Positions 15,096 through 24,284 of a stretch of DNA of 64,000 nucleotides are shown here, one piece after another. The stretch spans positions 1 through 64,000 of the forward strand of contig NZ_QXDC01000004.1 of NCBI RefSeq assembly GCF_003550065.1, in the 5' to 3' direction. The position numbers were made by a program, and so were the translations under genes. Under the pieces are notes generated by a model. It made no database searches. It was given only the letters and a program-made list of their open reading frames with translations, and had not been told where the DNA came from. Every line of letters starts with the position of its first letter. Within the stretch, counting starts at the first letter, position 1. Origin of the DNA: Hephaestia caeni. GTDB taxonomy: Bacteria; Pseudomonadota; Alphaproteobacteria; Sphingomonadales; Sphingomonadaceae.

Positions 15096-16784
15096 ATGGC
15101 CAACGTAAAATTCGTCGGACTCTTCCTGTTATCGCAGACCGAGAAGCGCGCGTTGAAGGTGCCCTTGAACGCATCAAGGATCGTCATTCAAGGTGGAAAC
15201 AGCTTCGGAAAATCAGCGATTCTGAAGAGCATCTACGAGACACTGGGAGCCTTGCCGCAGAAGATTGATCGCCGATGGCGGTCCGCGCACGTTTCGAGCG
15301 CATTGGTCTTCGAATATCATGGCAATCGCTACACAGTGGTGAAGGCGCTAGGCATGCACGCCCTGTTCAGCGCCGAGCGCAAACTGCTGTTCTCCGGACA
15401 GCAGGTGGTGAAGGAGTGGGCTCCGCAGCTCGCGCGTTTCTTCGGCTTTAAGCTGATCATGACCGATCGCGACGGCGATATCGTCGTACCGCCACCGTCC
15501 TACATGTTCGCGCCCTTTTATATCGATCAGGATATGGGCTGGAGTCGGCCCTGGGCATCCTTCCAGGATCTCTACCTCCCCGACAGCGCGCGCACCTTAG
15601 CCGACTATCATTCTGGGCTCAGGCCCGATGCCTATTATGAAGCTCGCGCTAATCTCGCGGTGGATCGCATCGCGCTTTCCGAACTGGAAGCGAGTGTCTC
15701 GACGCTGCGGGAGGCAATCGAGCAAATCCAGCAGATCGATGAAGGTGTCAGCCCCACCTACGACATGGGAGAGTTTCGGGCCGAGATTGACGACCTTGTT
15801 CGGGAAAGCGAGACGCTGCTCACGCAGCAGCGTCAATTCCGAGGCGACATCTCCGAACTGCACGAAGAAACGCACCTGCTTCAGGCCGAGAAGAGCCTGC
15901 TCGAGCGAGCGTTGCGCGAAGTGCGCGAGGAGTTCGACGTCGCTGCCGCGCTACCCGACGAGATCGATTGCCCGACCTGCGGCCAAAGCTATGCGAACGA
16001 ACTCGCCGACCGCTTTGCGCTAATCCAAGACGAGGGAGTGCTTACCGAGGCAATCGGCGCCGCCAACATCAAGCTGACTCGGGTCAGGGACGGCGAGCAA
16101 GAGAAACTGGCCAAGCTGCACGACATTGAGAAGAGTCTGCGTCGAATCGAGCATATCCTTGCTGTCGAGCGAGCGGCCCTGTCTTTCAACGATGTCGTGA
16201 TCGCCGCGGGCAAGACCGAAGCTGCCAAGATACTACGCGGCTCGCTGGGCGAGAAAGCTGCGGATGCCGCTGATGCGCGCCAACGCGTTGACAAGCATCG
16301 AGATATCATGACCAGTCTCACCACTACCAAGCGTAGCGCAGAGATCCTGAAATTCTATCGCGCGCTTCTCGCTAAATATGCCTTCGACCTCGACGTCTCG
16401 CTCGAGGAGGACGGCGCGCAATCAATACACCGTATCCAGGCCGCGCGTGGCAGCGAGGGGCCTCGCGGACTGTTGGCATATTACTACGCTTTTCTGCGGA
16501 CCCGCGATCAATATGCGACCGCTACGGCCTTCCCCATCGTAATCGACGCCCCAAATCAGCAGGGTCAGGACGCAGTTCACCTGCCACAGATGCTGAAATT
16601 CATCTTCGCGCAGGCACCGGCCGATGCGCAAGTCATCGTCGCCGCCGAGGAGGCGTCGCGGGGCCTACCAGACGATGTAGACATTCGATCCTACGGCGTG
16701 CAGCGGCGGCAAGTGCTGCGCGAAGCCGAGTTCGATGAGGTCAACGAAAGGTTCGCTATTTACACTAGGCAGCTACTGGTTTGA
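15096..16784 (+). CDS. Rad50/SMC-like zinc-hook ATPase paired with the nuclease
   Basis: A 562-aa ATPase. Walker A is GGNSFGKS at 33-40. Long coiled coils (about 170-290 and 310-420) flank a zinc-hook CPTC at 292-295, and a Walker B-like strand FPIVIDAPNQQ lies near 481-491. This is the layout of small Rad50-like ATPases that accompany nucleases in defence modules. It is probably the sensor or motor that controls the DUF4297 nuclease. The start at 15096 lacks a strong Shine-Dalgarno. A 77-codon frame beginning at 15035 overlaps the nuclease stop (ATGA) and this gene's 5' end, at the position of the middle component known from related three-component systems. Confidence 0.75.
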   Translation: MANVKFVGLFLLSQTEKRALKVPLNASRIVIQGGNSFGKSAILKSIYETLGALPQKIDRRWRSAHVSSALVFEYHGNRYTVVKALGMHALFSAERKLLFSGQQVVKEWAPQLARFFGFKLIMTDRDGDIVVPPPSYMFAPFYIDQDMGWSRPWASFQDLYLPDSARTLADYHSGLRPDAYYEARANLAVDRIALSELEASVSTLREAIEQIQQIDEGVSPTYDMGEFRAEIDDLVRESETLLTQQRQFRGDISELHEETHLLQAEKSLLERALREVREEFDVAAALPDEIDCPTCGQSYANELADRFALIQDEGVLTEAIGAANIKLTRVRDGEQEKLAKLHDIEKSLRRIEHILAVERAALSFNDVVIAAGKTEAAKILRGSLGEKAADAADARQRVDKHRDIMTSLTTTKRSAEILKFYRALLAKYAFDLDVSLEEDGAQSIHRIQAARGSEGPRGLLAYYYAFLRTRDQYATATAFPIVIDAPNQQGQDAVHLPQMLKFIFAQAPADAQVIVAAEEASRGLPDDVDIRSYGVQRRQVLREAEFDEVNERFAIYTRQLLV

Positions 16785-17195
16785 TAGTGCGGCTAGATGA
16801 AACGGTGGCAGCTCTCGTGCAAAAGTGCGCTTACCGCAATCGGCCCCATTGCGGTCCTATAAAACCCATGAAAGTCAGGTTGACACGGTAGGCACAACAG
16901 CCGATTCTTGCTCATCGCGCATACAGCGCGTGCATACAACGCGATGGGTGTGGCGTCTCAGTAAGCGCAGAAATCCTTCATTTGCTTGGCACGGGACGCC
17001 TCCCGTAGGGGTCACCAGGCTGCAAAACCCGGCCATTCGTGGCGACGCTGCCGGGGCCGGGTTCCCCATAAGCCGGCGCAAGCTCCCGTTTAGCCGGCGG
17101 GTGCTCAACCTGTTCCCGGTCGCTGATACCCGCCCCGATCGCTCAATACACTCAACCCGCTGACCCTCGGTGCCATCGGCTCGAAGCGTTCGGCC
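16785..17195. other. Structured non-coding junction at the island's right side
   Basis: No credible gene is visible. Several dyads cluster here: ACGGG/CCCGT (16991-17006), a 9-bp stem AACCCGGCC/GGCCGGGTT (17026-17063), and the direct repeat AGCCGGCG at 17071 and 17092. Frames of 112 and 128 codons cross the region on opposite strands but have no ribosome sites or known motifs. This is where mobile DNA gives way to the catabolic regulon, so an attachment site or a structured RNA is possible. No tRNA gene is seen. Confidence 0.35.
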
Positions 17196-17212
17196 ATTTC
17201 GATTGGCGGAAC
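17196..17212. promoter_or_regulatory. Predicted IclR operator, dehydrogenase promoter
   Basis: The minus strand reads GTTCCGCCAATCGAAAT, fitting the shared consensus RTTCCRYNRNWCGRAAY found before four catabolic transcription units. Its centre is about 58 bp before the start point predicted from the TATAAT at 17249, a typical activator position. Confidence 0.5.
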
Positions 17213-17248
17213 GCGTCGCCAATCCACCGGCCTCTTTGGATCGGACGG

Positions 17249-17254
17249 TATAAT
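17249..17254 (+). promoter_or_regulatory. -10 element (TATAAT) of the dehydrogenase operon
   Basis: A perfect TATAAT sits inside the dyad GGACG-N7-CGTCC (17243-17259), 36 bp before the GTG at 17290. No -35 consensus is present, as expected for an activator-dependent promoter. Confidence 0.4.
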
Positions 17255-17289
17255 CGTCCAATGCATCGTAATGTTGGAGGCGGGAGGGC

Positions 17290-18387
17290 GTGGGCGATAC
17301 GGCGGCCCCGGATCAGGCGCGAACGGCCATAGTGTCGGTATCAGCCTTGCAAAAGGTGGTCGCGGCCCTGTTCGTGGATGCCGGTATGCGTGAAACGGCG
17401 TCGCAAACGATCGCGACAGCGCTCGTTGAAGCCGATCGGCAAGGGATCGGCTCGCACGGCGTCGCGATGGCGCAGATGTACATCGAACGTTTGGAGCGCG
17501 GATCGGTCTCGCGCGCGGAAAGCGTCACGATCGTTCAAGATAATGATGCGGTGGCGGTGCTCGACGCGGGTCATATGCTCGGCCATCTGGCCGGCGACGA
17601 GGCGATGGCGATCGCCGTCGACAAGGCGCATCGCTTCGGCCTCGGCGTGGTCGCGGTGTGCCACGGCTTTCATTTCGGTGTGGCGGGCCGCTATGCCGCG
17701 AGCGCGACGCGCGCGGGCTGCATCGGCATCGCCATGTGCAATACGCGCCCCATGATCGCGCCGCCGGGCGGGCTTGCGCCGACGGTGGGAAACAACCCGC
17801 TGGCGATCGCCGTTCCCACCAGCAGCGGCACGCCCATCCTGCTCGATATGGCGATGAGCGAGGTGGCGCTGGCGCGCATACGAGCGGCGGCCCGCAACGA
17901 ACAGGCGATCCCACCCGATTGGGCCGTCGGCGCGGACGGTCGCCCCACGACCGATCCGCACGTCGCCCTCGAAGGCATGTTGGCGCCGATGGGCGGTACC
18001 AAAGGTTTTGCGCTCGCGCTGTTGATCGATGCCATGTGCGGTCTGCTTGCCGGCGGCGCCTGGGGCGCGGACGTGAAGCCGTTGTTCGACGACCTTTCGC
18101 AGCCCGCCGATTGCTCGTTCCTGTTCATCGCATTGAACATCGCACATTTTCGCCCGATCGAGGGCTTCCTGGAGGAGGCAACGATGATGCGCGAGCGTGT
18201 CCGTGCGGTGCCGAACCGCAACGAAGGCCAGACGCCGGTACCTGGCGACAGGAGAGCCGCGCTCGCGCGGGAGCAGGCCGCGCACGTGGCGCTCGACCAA
18301 GCCGTGCTGGATCGGCTCACGCACTTCGCGGTGGAGCGCGGCGTTGACGCCTCCTCCCTCACCTCTCTTGCCGCAGTGCCATTATGA
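17290..18387 (+). CDS. Ldh family (malate/L-lactate/ureidoglycolate-type) NAD(P)-dependent dehydrogenase
   Basis: A 365-aa member of the Ldh_2 oxidoreductase family, which oxidises 2-hydroxy acids (or reduces 2-oxo acids) with NAD(P) and is unrelated to classical Rossmann dehydrogenases. Family hallmarks are VEADRQGIGSHGVAM near the N-terminus, CHGFHFGVAGRYA with the catalytic histidine, PGGLAPTVGNNPLAIAVP and GGTKGFALALLIDAM. GTG 17290 has GGAGG/GGGAGG upstream. It heads an operon with the MFS transporter 90 bp downstream. The substrate is unknown; a hydroxy acid from the surrounding pathway is likely. Confidence 0.85.
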   Translation: MGDTAAPDQARTAIVSVSALQKVVAALFVDAGMRETASQTIATALVEADRQGIGSHGVAMAQMYIERLERGSVSRAESVTIVQDNDAVAVLDAGHMLGHLAGDEAMAIAVDKAHRFGLGVVAVCHGFHFGVAGRYAASATRAGCIGIAMCNTRPMIAPPGGLAPTVGNNPLAIAVPTSSGTPILLDMAMSEVALARIRAAARNEQAIPPDWAVGADGRPTTDPHVALEGMLAPMGGTKGFALALLIDAMCGLLAGGAWGADVKPLFDDLSQPADCSFLFIALNIAHFRPIEGFLEEATMMRERVRAVPNRNEGQTPVPGDRRAALAREQAAHVALDQAVLDRLTHFAVERGVDASSLTSLAAVPL

Positions 18388-18477
18388 GCGTCATCCACAC
18401 GCCGCCCCCTTTTCGGTCAACCGATCCTTTCGCCTCGCACCGTCACCGGCCCCTTCGCGCCCAAGTGGAATAATCCC

Positions 18478-19785
18478 ATGTCCAGCTATGTGCATTACGA
18501 ACCGAACGCCGAGCAGAAGGCCTTGCTCGATCGTGTGTTGTGGAAGGTGATGCCCCTCGTCATCGCATTGATGGCGATCGGAACCATCGATCGCTCCAAT
18601 ATCGGTTTCGCCAAGCTGACGATGGTGTCCGATCTCGGCATGAGCGAAGCCGTGTTCGCACTCGGCGCCTCGCTGTTCTATCTGGGCTATATCGTCTTCG
18701 AAATCCCCAGCGCGCTCGGGGCACACAAATTCGGCGCACGAATCTGGTTTGCGCGCATCATGTTGACATGGGGCGCGGCCACGGTGGCGCTCGCCTTCAC
18801 CAGTTCGACCGCAATGTTCTACCTGTTCCGGTTTCTGTTGGGCGCTGCCGAGGCGGGGCTTTATCCCGGGCTTCTCTTCTACGTAACTTTGTGGTTTCCG
18901 AAATCCTATCATGCCAAGGCAATGGGACTGCTTACCATCGGCAGCGCTCTCGGTAACGGTCTGGGGGCTCTGATCTCCGGGCCGTTGCTCGATCTGAACG
19001 GCTTCATGGGCGTCGCCGGTTGGCAATGGATCTTCATCGTCACCGGGTTGATGCCGATCCTGGGCGTGGGCGTCGTCGTGATGACCATGAGCGACACGGT
19101 CGAGAAAGCCAGGTTCCTTACGAATGAGGAAAAGGCTGAACTCAGCGCCCTGATCGGGCCGCGGCGCGAGACCAGGCACCACAGCTTCATGGACATCCTG
19201 AAGGCAATCGCCACCCCCCGCGTGCTGGGCCACGGCCTCACTTATACAACCCTCCTCACGGCGCTGTACGGCGTGATCTATTGGGCGCCGAGCGTGGTGC
19301 GCACCTTTGGTGTCACCGGCACCCAAAACGGCCTGCTCGTAACACTGCCCTGGGCGATCGACATCGTCCTGCTGCTGCTGATCCCCCCGCTCTTGCGCAA
19401 CCGCCCTGCGGTGCTGAAGGCATTCATCGCGCTGACGCTCGTCGGCAGCATCGCTTTCGCCGCCGCTGTGTTCATCGATCAATCGATTTTCCGGTACGCG
19501 ATGCTGCTCGTCGGCATTCCCTGCATCTCTATCGGGCTGGCGCTGTACTGGACCTTCCCCGCGCGCCTGTTGACGGGGGCGCAAGCTGCGGCAGCGCTGG
19601 CCGCCATCAGCACCTTCGGCAATACCGGCGGGCTGGCCGGGCAAAACCTGATGCCGGCCTTGGCCAAAGTCGGTGGCGACGCATCCGCGGCGCTGCTGGT
19701 GCCTTGCGTCTGCCTTGGCCTGCTCTGCTTCGGGGCGCTGGTGCTCCTCATTCGCAGCAGAGAGGACGGCCGCCCGGCAGCATGA
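18478..19785 (+). CDS. MFS importer, ACS (anion:cation symporter) family
   Basis: A 435-aa inner-membrane protein with twelve predicted helices. The N-terminal KVMPLVIALMAIGTIDRSNIGFA and the helix-4/5 motif RFLLGAAEAGLYPG are characteristic of the ACS family, which takes up carboxylates such as phthalate, hexuronates, galactonate or tartrate by proton symport. Both halves appear complete. Its position after the dehydrogenase and near lactonase and hydratase genes suggests an aromatic-derived or sugar-acid dicarboxylate as substrate. Confidence 0.85.
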   Translation: MSSYVHYEPNAEQKALLDRVLWKVMPLVIALMAIGTIDRSNIGFAKLTMVSDLGMSEAVFALGASLFYLGYIVFEIPSALGAHKFGARIWFARIMLTWGAATVALAFTSSTAMFYLFRFLLGAAEAGLYPGLLFYVTLWFPKSYHAKAMGLLTIGSALGNGLGALISGPLLDLNGFMGVAGWQWIFIVTGLMPILGVGVVVMTMSDTVEKARFLTNEEKAELSALIGPRRETRHHSFMDILKAIATPRVLGHGLTYTTLLTALYGVIYWAPSVVRTFGVTGTQNGLLVTLPWAIDIVLLLLIPPLLRNRPAVLKAFIALTLVGSIAFAAAVFIDQSIFRYAMLLVGIPCISIGLALYWTFPARLLTGAQAAAALAAISTFGNTGGLAGQNLMPALAKVGGDASAALLVPCVCLGLLCFGALVLLIRSREDGRPAA

Positions 19786-20124
19786 CCGCCGCCGCATGGG
19801 GCAGCATGTGCAACGTAGCGCGTCGCTGATCCCGCTGGATTCCCGCCAACACGTTGCGCAGTGCAAGGCACATCGGGACCCGAACGCAGGCGGCGGGGTC
19901 GATCGCCCCGCCCTGTACGTGCTCCAATCGAAGCCGGGCTATCCGACTAAACTTCAACAATAAATTTCGACGGCATTCCATGCCGCCCGCCGGCGCCTTT
20001 CGTTCCGTTCTATGGAACGTCCGCAAGTTGAGAATCCTATCCCCTCGTCAATGCCTCATATCGTCGGCTTCGGGGTCAAAGGCTTCGCCGACCATAATCG
20101 CCCGTTAGAAAGGACATGTCGACG
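19786..20124. other. Intergenic promoter region before the flavin reductase
   Basis: About 340 bp with no gene. It holds the 17-bp dyad at 20002-20018 and an AT-richer patch at 19946-19972. No obvious terminator follows the MFS stop. Confidence 0.4.
20002..20018. promoter_or_regulatory. Predicted IclR operator, flavin reductase promoter
   Basis: GTTCCGTTCTATGGAAC has perfect five-base arms (GTTCC/GGAAC) around seven bases. Its complement fits RTTCCRYNRNWCGRAAY. It is the most symmetrical of the copies and lies about 105-120 bp before the flavin reductase start. Confidence 0.5.
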
Positions 20125-20778
20125 ATGCCAACCGGCAACTTCCGTTTCATCGACCCAGAAGTACAGGACGATTTCAAGCGGGGGATTTTCAACGCCATCA
20201 TCGCGCCTCGGCCGATCGCATGGATCAGCACGCTCGATGCTAACGGCCATGCGAACCTCGCGCCCTTTTCCTATTTCGCCCTGTTTTCGTCGTTGCCGCC
20301 GATCATCGCCTTCTCATGCAACACGCCCGAGGACCGGCAGGCCAAGGATACGCTGGCAAATATCCGCGAGACCGGCGAGTTCGTCTACAACATGGCGACC
20401 TACGATCTGGTCGAAGCGATGAACGCGACCTCCGCGCCCCTGGCGGCCGGCGCCGATGAATTTCTGCTCGCAGGCATCGAAAAGGTGCCGAGCATCAAGG
20501 TTCGGCCGCCGCGCGTGGCCGGCACCCCGGCCAGCCTGGAATGTGTCGTCGATCGGATCGTGCAACTGGGCGAGCGCGAAGGGGAAATCCCGACGCACGT
20601 CACGTTCGGTCGTGTCGTCGGCATTCACCTCGACGAGGATTATCTCGACGAAAGCGGATATTTCCTGACCGAGAAGGCCAATCCGGTCGCACGGCTGGGC
20701 GGCATCCAATACGCCGTCTCGGCGCCGCCGTTCGAGCTGCCGCGCCAGTTCACCCGGGCACGTGAAGATTCCTACTGA
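20125..20778 (+). CDS. Flavin reductase-like FMN-binding split-barrel protein
   Basis: A 217-aa member of the DIM6/NTAB flavin reductase-like family. The FMN-binding core is recognisable: FNAIIAPRPIAWISTLD, NLAPFSYFALFSSLPPI and DTLANIRETGEFVYNM. Members reduce free FMN for a partner monooxygenase or act directly as flavoenzymes. No monooxygenase is in the window. ATG 20125 has AAAGGA at ten-base spacing, whereas the ATG at 20116 is too close to it. A cupin gene follows after ten bases, and both probably belong to the IclR-controlled set. Confidence 0.8.
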   Translation: MPTGNFRFIDPEVQDDFKRGIFNAIIAPRPIAWISTLDANGHANLAPFSYFALFSSLPPIIAFSCNTPEDRQAKDTLANIRETGEFVYNMATYDLVEAMNATSAPLAAGADEFLLAGIEKVPSIKVRPPRVAGTPASLECVVDRIVQLGEREGEIPTHVTFGRVVGIHLDEDYLDESGYFLTEKANPVARLGGIQYAVSAPPFELPRQFTRAREDSY

Positions 20779-20788
20779 GAGAGGTGCC

Positions 20789-21601
20789 ATGCCGACCGAA
20801 ACGCTTGCCAGCGGCGCGACATTCACATCGTTCGACCTTGCAGGCGGCAGCGGCCGCCAGATCGCCCGGGCGCAGAATTTCATCGTGGAATGGATAAGTC
20901 AGCGCGATCGACTCTACAGCGCGCGCAGTGACAACGAGATGATCGTTCTGCTCGCCGCCGGCATCGCGCGGCTTGGGGACGACGGAGAGATTGTTCTCGC
21001 GGGGGCTTCGGTCGCGATTCTGCCGGCGGGTGTCGTGGAATTGATGCTCGTGGAGGGCGGCCCGTTGCTGGTGCTGGCGACCGGCCGCTCCGACCTGGAT
21101 GGCGCGGCAGATGCCGGGAATACCAGGTTCGACCCGCGCATCGCACCGATTGGCGTTCCCCTCGCTCGCCGGCAGCCGATCGAGCACCCCGTCGTGACGG
21201 CGCTCGACGACCTTCCCAATCCTTCGGGTAATCCGCGGATCCGGTTTCTGCAAAGCGAGACGATGAGCATCAACATCGTCCGCTACGACGGGCCACGCGA
21301 CGCCACATCCCTCAGCCCCCATGCCCATGACGATATCCAGCAGGGCACGCTCGCGATCGCGGGGCACTATGTCCACCACCTCCGGACTCCCTGGGGGAGA
21401 GATGTTGCCGAATGGCGCGAGGATCAGCACATCGATGCCGGCCCCGGTACGCTGCTGCTGATCCCACCGGAAATCGTCCACACGACGCAAGGCGTGGGCG
21501 CGCATCCGCACCTGATGCTCGACATCTTCGCTCCGGCGCGACGCGATTTCATCGCCAAGGGCTGGATGGCGAATGCAGACGATTATCTCGCACCCGCATA
21601 A
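20789..21601 (+). CDS. Cupin-domain protein, probable metal-dependent isomerase or dioxygenase
   Basis: A 270-aa protein with two cupin-like halves. The second keeps metal-ligand motifs: PHAHDDIQQGTLAIAG (H-x-H with a following Gln/Glu) and LIPPEIVHTTQG with the third histidine. The first half (residues 1-110) appears to have lost ligands. ATG 20789 has GAGAGGT upstream. Substrate and reaction are unknown. It is co-transcribed with the flavin reductase and ends 35 bp before the convergent DUF6282 gene. Confidence 0.65.
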   Translation: MPTETLASGATFTSFDLAGGSGRQIARAQNFIVEWISQRDRLYSARSDNEMIVLLAAGIARLGDDGEIVLAGASVAILPAGVVELMLVEGGPLLVLATGRSDLDGAADAGNTRFDPRIAPIGVPLARRQPIEHPVVTALDDLPNPSGNPRIRFLQSETMSINIVRYDGPRDATSLSPHAHDDIQQGTLAIAGHYVHHLRTPWGRDVAEWREDQHIDAGPGTLLLIPPEIVHTTQGVGAHPHLMLDIFAPARRDFIAKGWMANADDYLAPA

Positions 21602-21636
21602 GTAGACGCAACATCCCATCCGCGGTCGATCGGCCG

Positions 21637-22677
21637 CTATTCGGCGGGTAGCCCCAGCACCATCGCGGGGTTGCGCTTGAACATCGTTTCCAGATCGTGC
21701 TCGCTGAACCCCGCCTTACGCAGTTCACGCGCGGCAAGGACCAGCGCATCGGGGCTATTGGCCGTCCCGACGAGACCGCTATCGGTGGAAATGATGCAAT
21801 GCTCGACGCCGACCGCGCGGATCGTGGCAAGCGCCGCTTCCCGGCTCGTCTCCCGACGCAACCTGCCGCCGACGATCTCGATGAAACCGCCAAGGTCCGC
21901 CGCCTGCCGAAGCTGATCGTTCGTCGGGTCGGTATACATCGGGCCAAGGTTGGGATGGGTGATGATAATCCGCTTGACCCCACGCCGACGGGCCTCGCGC
22001 ACGATCATCAGCATTTCCGCGTCGGTGACATGCCCGGTCGCCAGCGTCAGATCGTATTGCGCGATCAGATCCAGCACCTCGTATACTTCCGGCAACAAGG
22101 TGCCGTCCCGCGACACCTGTACATAGGGCCGCGCTTCGCCGCGCGTGCGAACCTCGTGCTCGGAATCGTGCGTCGGCATCCAGACGACCTTGCCGTAACC
22201 GCCCTCCACCTCGGCGAAATAGCGCACTGCTTCCGGATTGATGCCGCCTTCCGGCGTGTTCAGCGACAGGCTGCCGAACACCTCGAGGCCGGGTGTCGCA
22301 TATTTGCGGACGAGGTAGGCAAGGCCCGCCGATTCCGACCAGTGGTTCTTGAAGACGATGCCCCGCATTCCGCGCTGTTGCGCAAGCCGCGCGATCTCGA
22401 ACAAATCCCACTGGCGCGGATAGGTATCGGGGCCGAAATGGGCGTGGATGTCGATCGCCCCTTTCAGGATCGGATCATCCAGATGTTGGTCAGCCGATGG
22501 CTGCGTCGTGCGATGTTTATATGCTTCCCAGCCGCTCAGGGCGATATTGTGCGAGGGCGTGACGATCGAGGATAGATGCCTGGCCCAATGGATCTCTCCA
22601 ACCTGCAACCCCGCGACTGCCTGCGCTGCCAGCAAGACAACGCAGGCGGTCGCGCTTCCCATCAAAAGCGTCTTCAC
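21637..22677 (-). CDS. Exported DUF6282-family amidohydrolase-like metalloenzyme
   Basis: A 346-aa protein with an N-terminal signal (MKTLLMGSATACVVLLAAQAVAG) and a TIM-barrel metal site starting IDIHAHFGPD. FKNHW and ATGHVTD histidines and a late STDSG aspartate complete the likely metal site. This matches the DUF6282 group of the metal-dependent hydrolase superfamily. The start is a GTG at 22677. It is the last gene of an operon running from the enolase-type gene (28406) through the TonB receptor and peptidase, with a 30-bp gap before it. It would act in the periplasm, probably opening a lactone, imide or amide. Confidence 0.7.
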   Translation of the reverse strand: MKTLLMGSATACVVLLAAQAVAGLQVGEIHWARHLSSIVTPSHNIALSGWEAYKHRTTQPSADQHLDDPILKGAIDIHAHFGPDTYPRQWDLFEIARLAQQRGMRGIVFKNHWSESAGLAYLVRKYATPGLEVFGSLSLNTPEGGINPEAVRYFAEVEGGYGKVVWMPTHDSEHEVRTRGEARPYVQVSRDGTLLPEVYEVLDLIAQYDLTLATGHVTDAEMLMIVREARRRGVKRIIITHPNLGPMYTDPTNDQLRQAADLGGFIEIVGGRLRRETSREAALATIRAVGVEHCIISTDSGLVGTANSPDALVLAARELRKAGFSEHDLETMFKRNPAMVLGLPAE

Positions 22678-22707
22678 GATCGTCCGCCGTGCCCCTCGCT
22701 GACGGAG

Positions 22708-24219
22708 TCAGACTTGCCGAAGCGTTGCCGCCGGCGTCGCATCGACCGCATGGAGCAGCCTCGTCAACATCTTGAACTGTTCGTACCAGAGCGTCGGGCT
22801 GAGCTTGTCGAGATGCCCGTTGGTGCCGTCATCAGCCATCAGGTAACTCGGGATGCTGATATAGGCGAAGCTCGGCATCTTGATGCGCCGATAGGCCGCG
22901 ATGCCGGGCGTGAACGCATAGTCGGCCGTACTGAGGATCACCTCGCGGCCGATCGGCTGATCCGCCACCGCCTGTTTCGCCAGCGTGCGCATCGGCGCGG
23001 TCGGGCAGAAGGCGAAAGCGACTTCAAGCTCGCCGGTCGGCGTATAGGTATTGGAGATCGGGTCGCTCAGCCATTCGGTGCCGCCCAGATGTTCCGCGGC
23101 GATCAGCGCCACCGAGTTTTCGACGAGATCGGGCCGTTCCGTGATCCACGCCGATGTCGAGATATATTGCTCCGCGAAGTGGCTTTCGGGGATCACGACC
23201 TTGATCGTGCGCCGCCGCTCCGACCGCGGAATCTTGGAATAATAGCGCATCATGTTGAGCAACGCGATCGAGCCGTTTTCCTGAAGCGCATTCGGGCCAT
23301 CGGTATGCGTCCACAGGATGATGCTTTCTTCGGTCGCCCCCGGCAGCGTGGCGACGATGGTGCGCGTGGGGGCGTTCTTCTGGGTATCGGCCTCCACCGT
23401 GAGGGTGACCGGCTCGCCCGTCTGGGCAAGCTGGATCAGCTTGGCGCCCGTTGTCGGCACCACCCAGATCGATGGGAGATGCTCGGTGCCCAGCCGCGAC
23501 TGGCCCTTGGCATCCGCATCCGACAGGCCCCGCCACGCGTAGATCAGGCCTACGGCACCAGCTTCCTTCAGCTTGCGCTCGAAATCGTCGGGGGTCGCCG
23601 CCATGTTCGAGGCGCTCGGGCCTTGCAGCGGCGGCATCGGCCGTCCCAGCTTGTCGAACATGTAATCGACGCGGTCCTTGAACATCAGCCCCAACGGGCG
23701 GTGCCCCACCGTAATCTCGACCAGCGCGATCTTGCCACGGACGTCGGGTGGGATCGGCAACGCACTGCGGCGCTCCGGGTAGAGCCCCATCGAGAAACGC
23801 GACGCCCCCTCCACGCGGCCGAGATAACATATCGGCGCCGTGACGCCGCGCGGCCCGGTCTGCGCCGACCAGCGGCAGAAGGCTCCGACCGGCAACGCTT
23901 CGCTGCGGCTACGCAGCGCGACGTTGCGCGGCAGCCACTGCATCAGCGAGGTGTGCGGAATGTCGCTCAGCGTCATGCCGCATTTCTCGAATTCCTCGTC
24001 GAGGAAGTTCATCAGCCGGTTATGCGCATCGTTCCCGCAATAGCGCGGCCCGAGCCCGCTCAGAAACTCCACCTCCTTCCAGACACTTTGCTGGGAGGGC
24101 AGTTGGGCAAGCCGGATTCCGTCCTGGCCGAAAAGCCCGCCTGCCATCGCACGGCCATGCGTTGCCAGCGCTCCGAACGCGGCTGCGCCCGTCATGAATT
24201 GGCGACGTGATCCTTTCAC
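22708..24219 (-). CDS. Tat-exported M28-like aminopeptidase/amidohydrolase
   Basis: A 503-aa protein. The signal SRRQFMTGAAAFGALA is a twin-arginine export signal. A PA-type insert lies in the middle (GKIALVEITVG... GAVGLIYAWRG). A peptidase-like core has LWTHTDGPNALQENGSIALL, matching the M28 H-x-D and E-N-G-S region, but not every zinc ligand is certain. The GTG start at 24219 has GGGGAGAAG at good spacing; the longer frame to 24288 would overlap the receptor stop and bury the Tat signal. The substrate is unknown. Its operon context suggests cleavage of an amide-linked conjugate taken up by the adjacent TonB receptor. Confidence 0.65.
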   Translation of the reverse strand: MKGSRRQFMTGAAAFGALATHGRAMAGGLFGQDGIRLAQLPSQQSVWKEVEFLSGLGPRYCGNDAHNRLMNFLDEEFEKCGMTLSDIPHTSLMQWLPRNVALRSRSEALPVGAFCRWSAQTGPRGVTAPICYLGRVEGASRFSMGLYPERRSALPIPPDVRGKIALVEITVGHRPLGLMFKDRVDYMFDKLGRPMPPLQGPSASNMAATPDDFERKLKEAGAVGLIYAWRGLSDADAKGQSRLGTEHLPSIWVVPTTGAKLIQLAQTGEPVTLTVEADTQKNAPTRTIVATLPGATEESIILWTHTDGPNALQENGSIALLNMMRYYSKIPRSERRRTIKVVIPESHFAEQYISTSAWITERPDLVENSVALIAAEHLGGTEWLSDPISNTYTPTGELEVAFAFCPTAPMRTLAKQAVADQPIGREVILSTADYAFTPGIAAYRRIKMPSFAYISIPSYLMADDGTNGHLDKLSPTLWYEQFKMLTRLLHAVDATPAATLRQV

Positions 24220-24284
24220 TGAATCTTCTCCCCTGTCAGATGCGGCGAGAATGCCGCGGAATTTATCTACATTCGCCCGGTCGT

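Noticed and set aside
16825..17261. Opposing 112- and 128-codon frames in the junction region
   Set aside because: No ribosome sites, low-complexity Arg/Ser composition and strong stem-loop structure in the same DNA.
22576..24210. Long plus-strand frame (544 codons) opposite the M28-like peptidase gene
   Set aside because: Arg/His-rich shadow translation typical of antisense frames in GC-rich genes; no ribosome site or motif; the minus strand has a Tat signal and conserved core.
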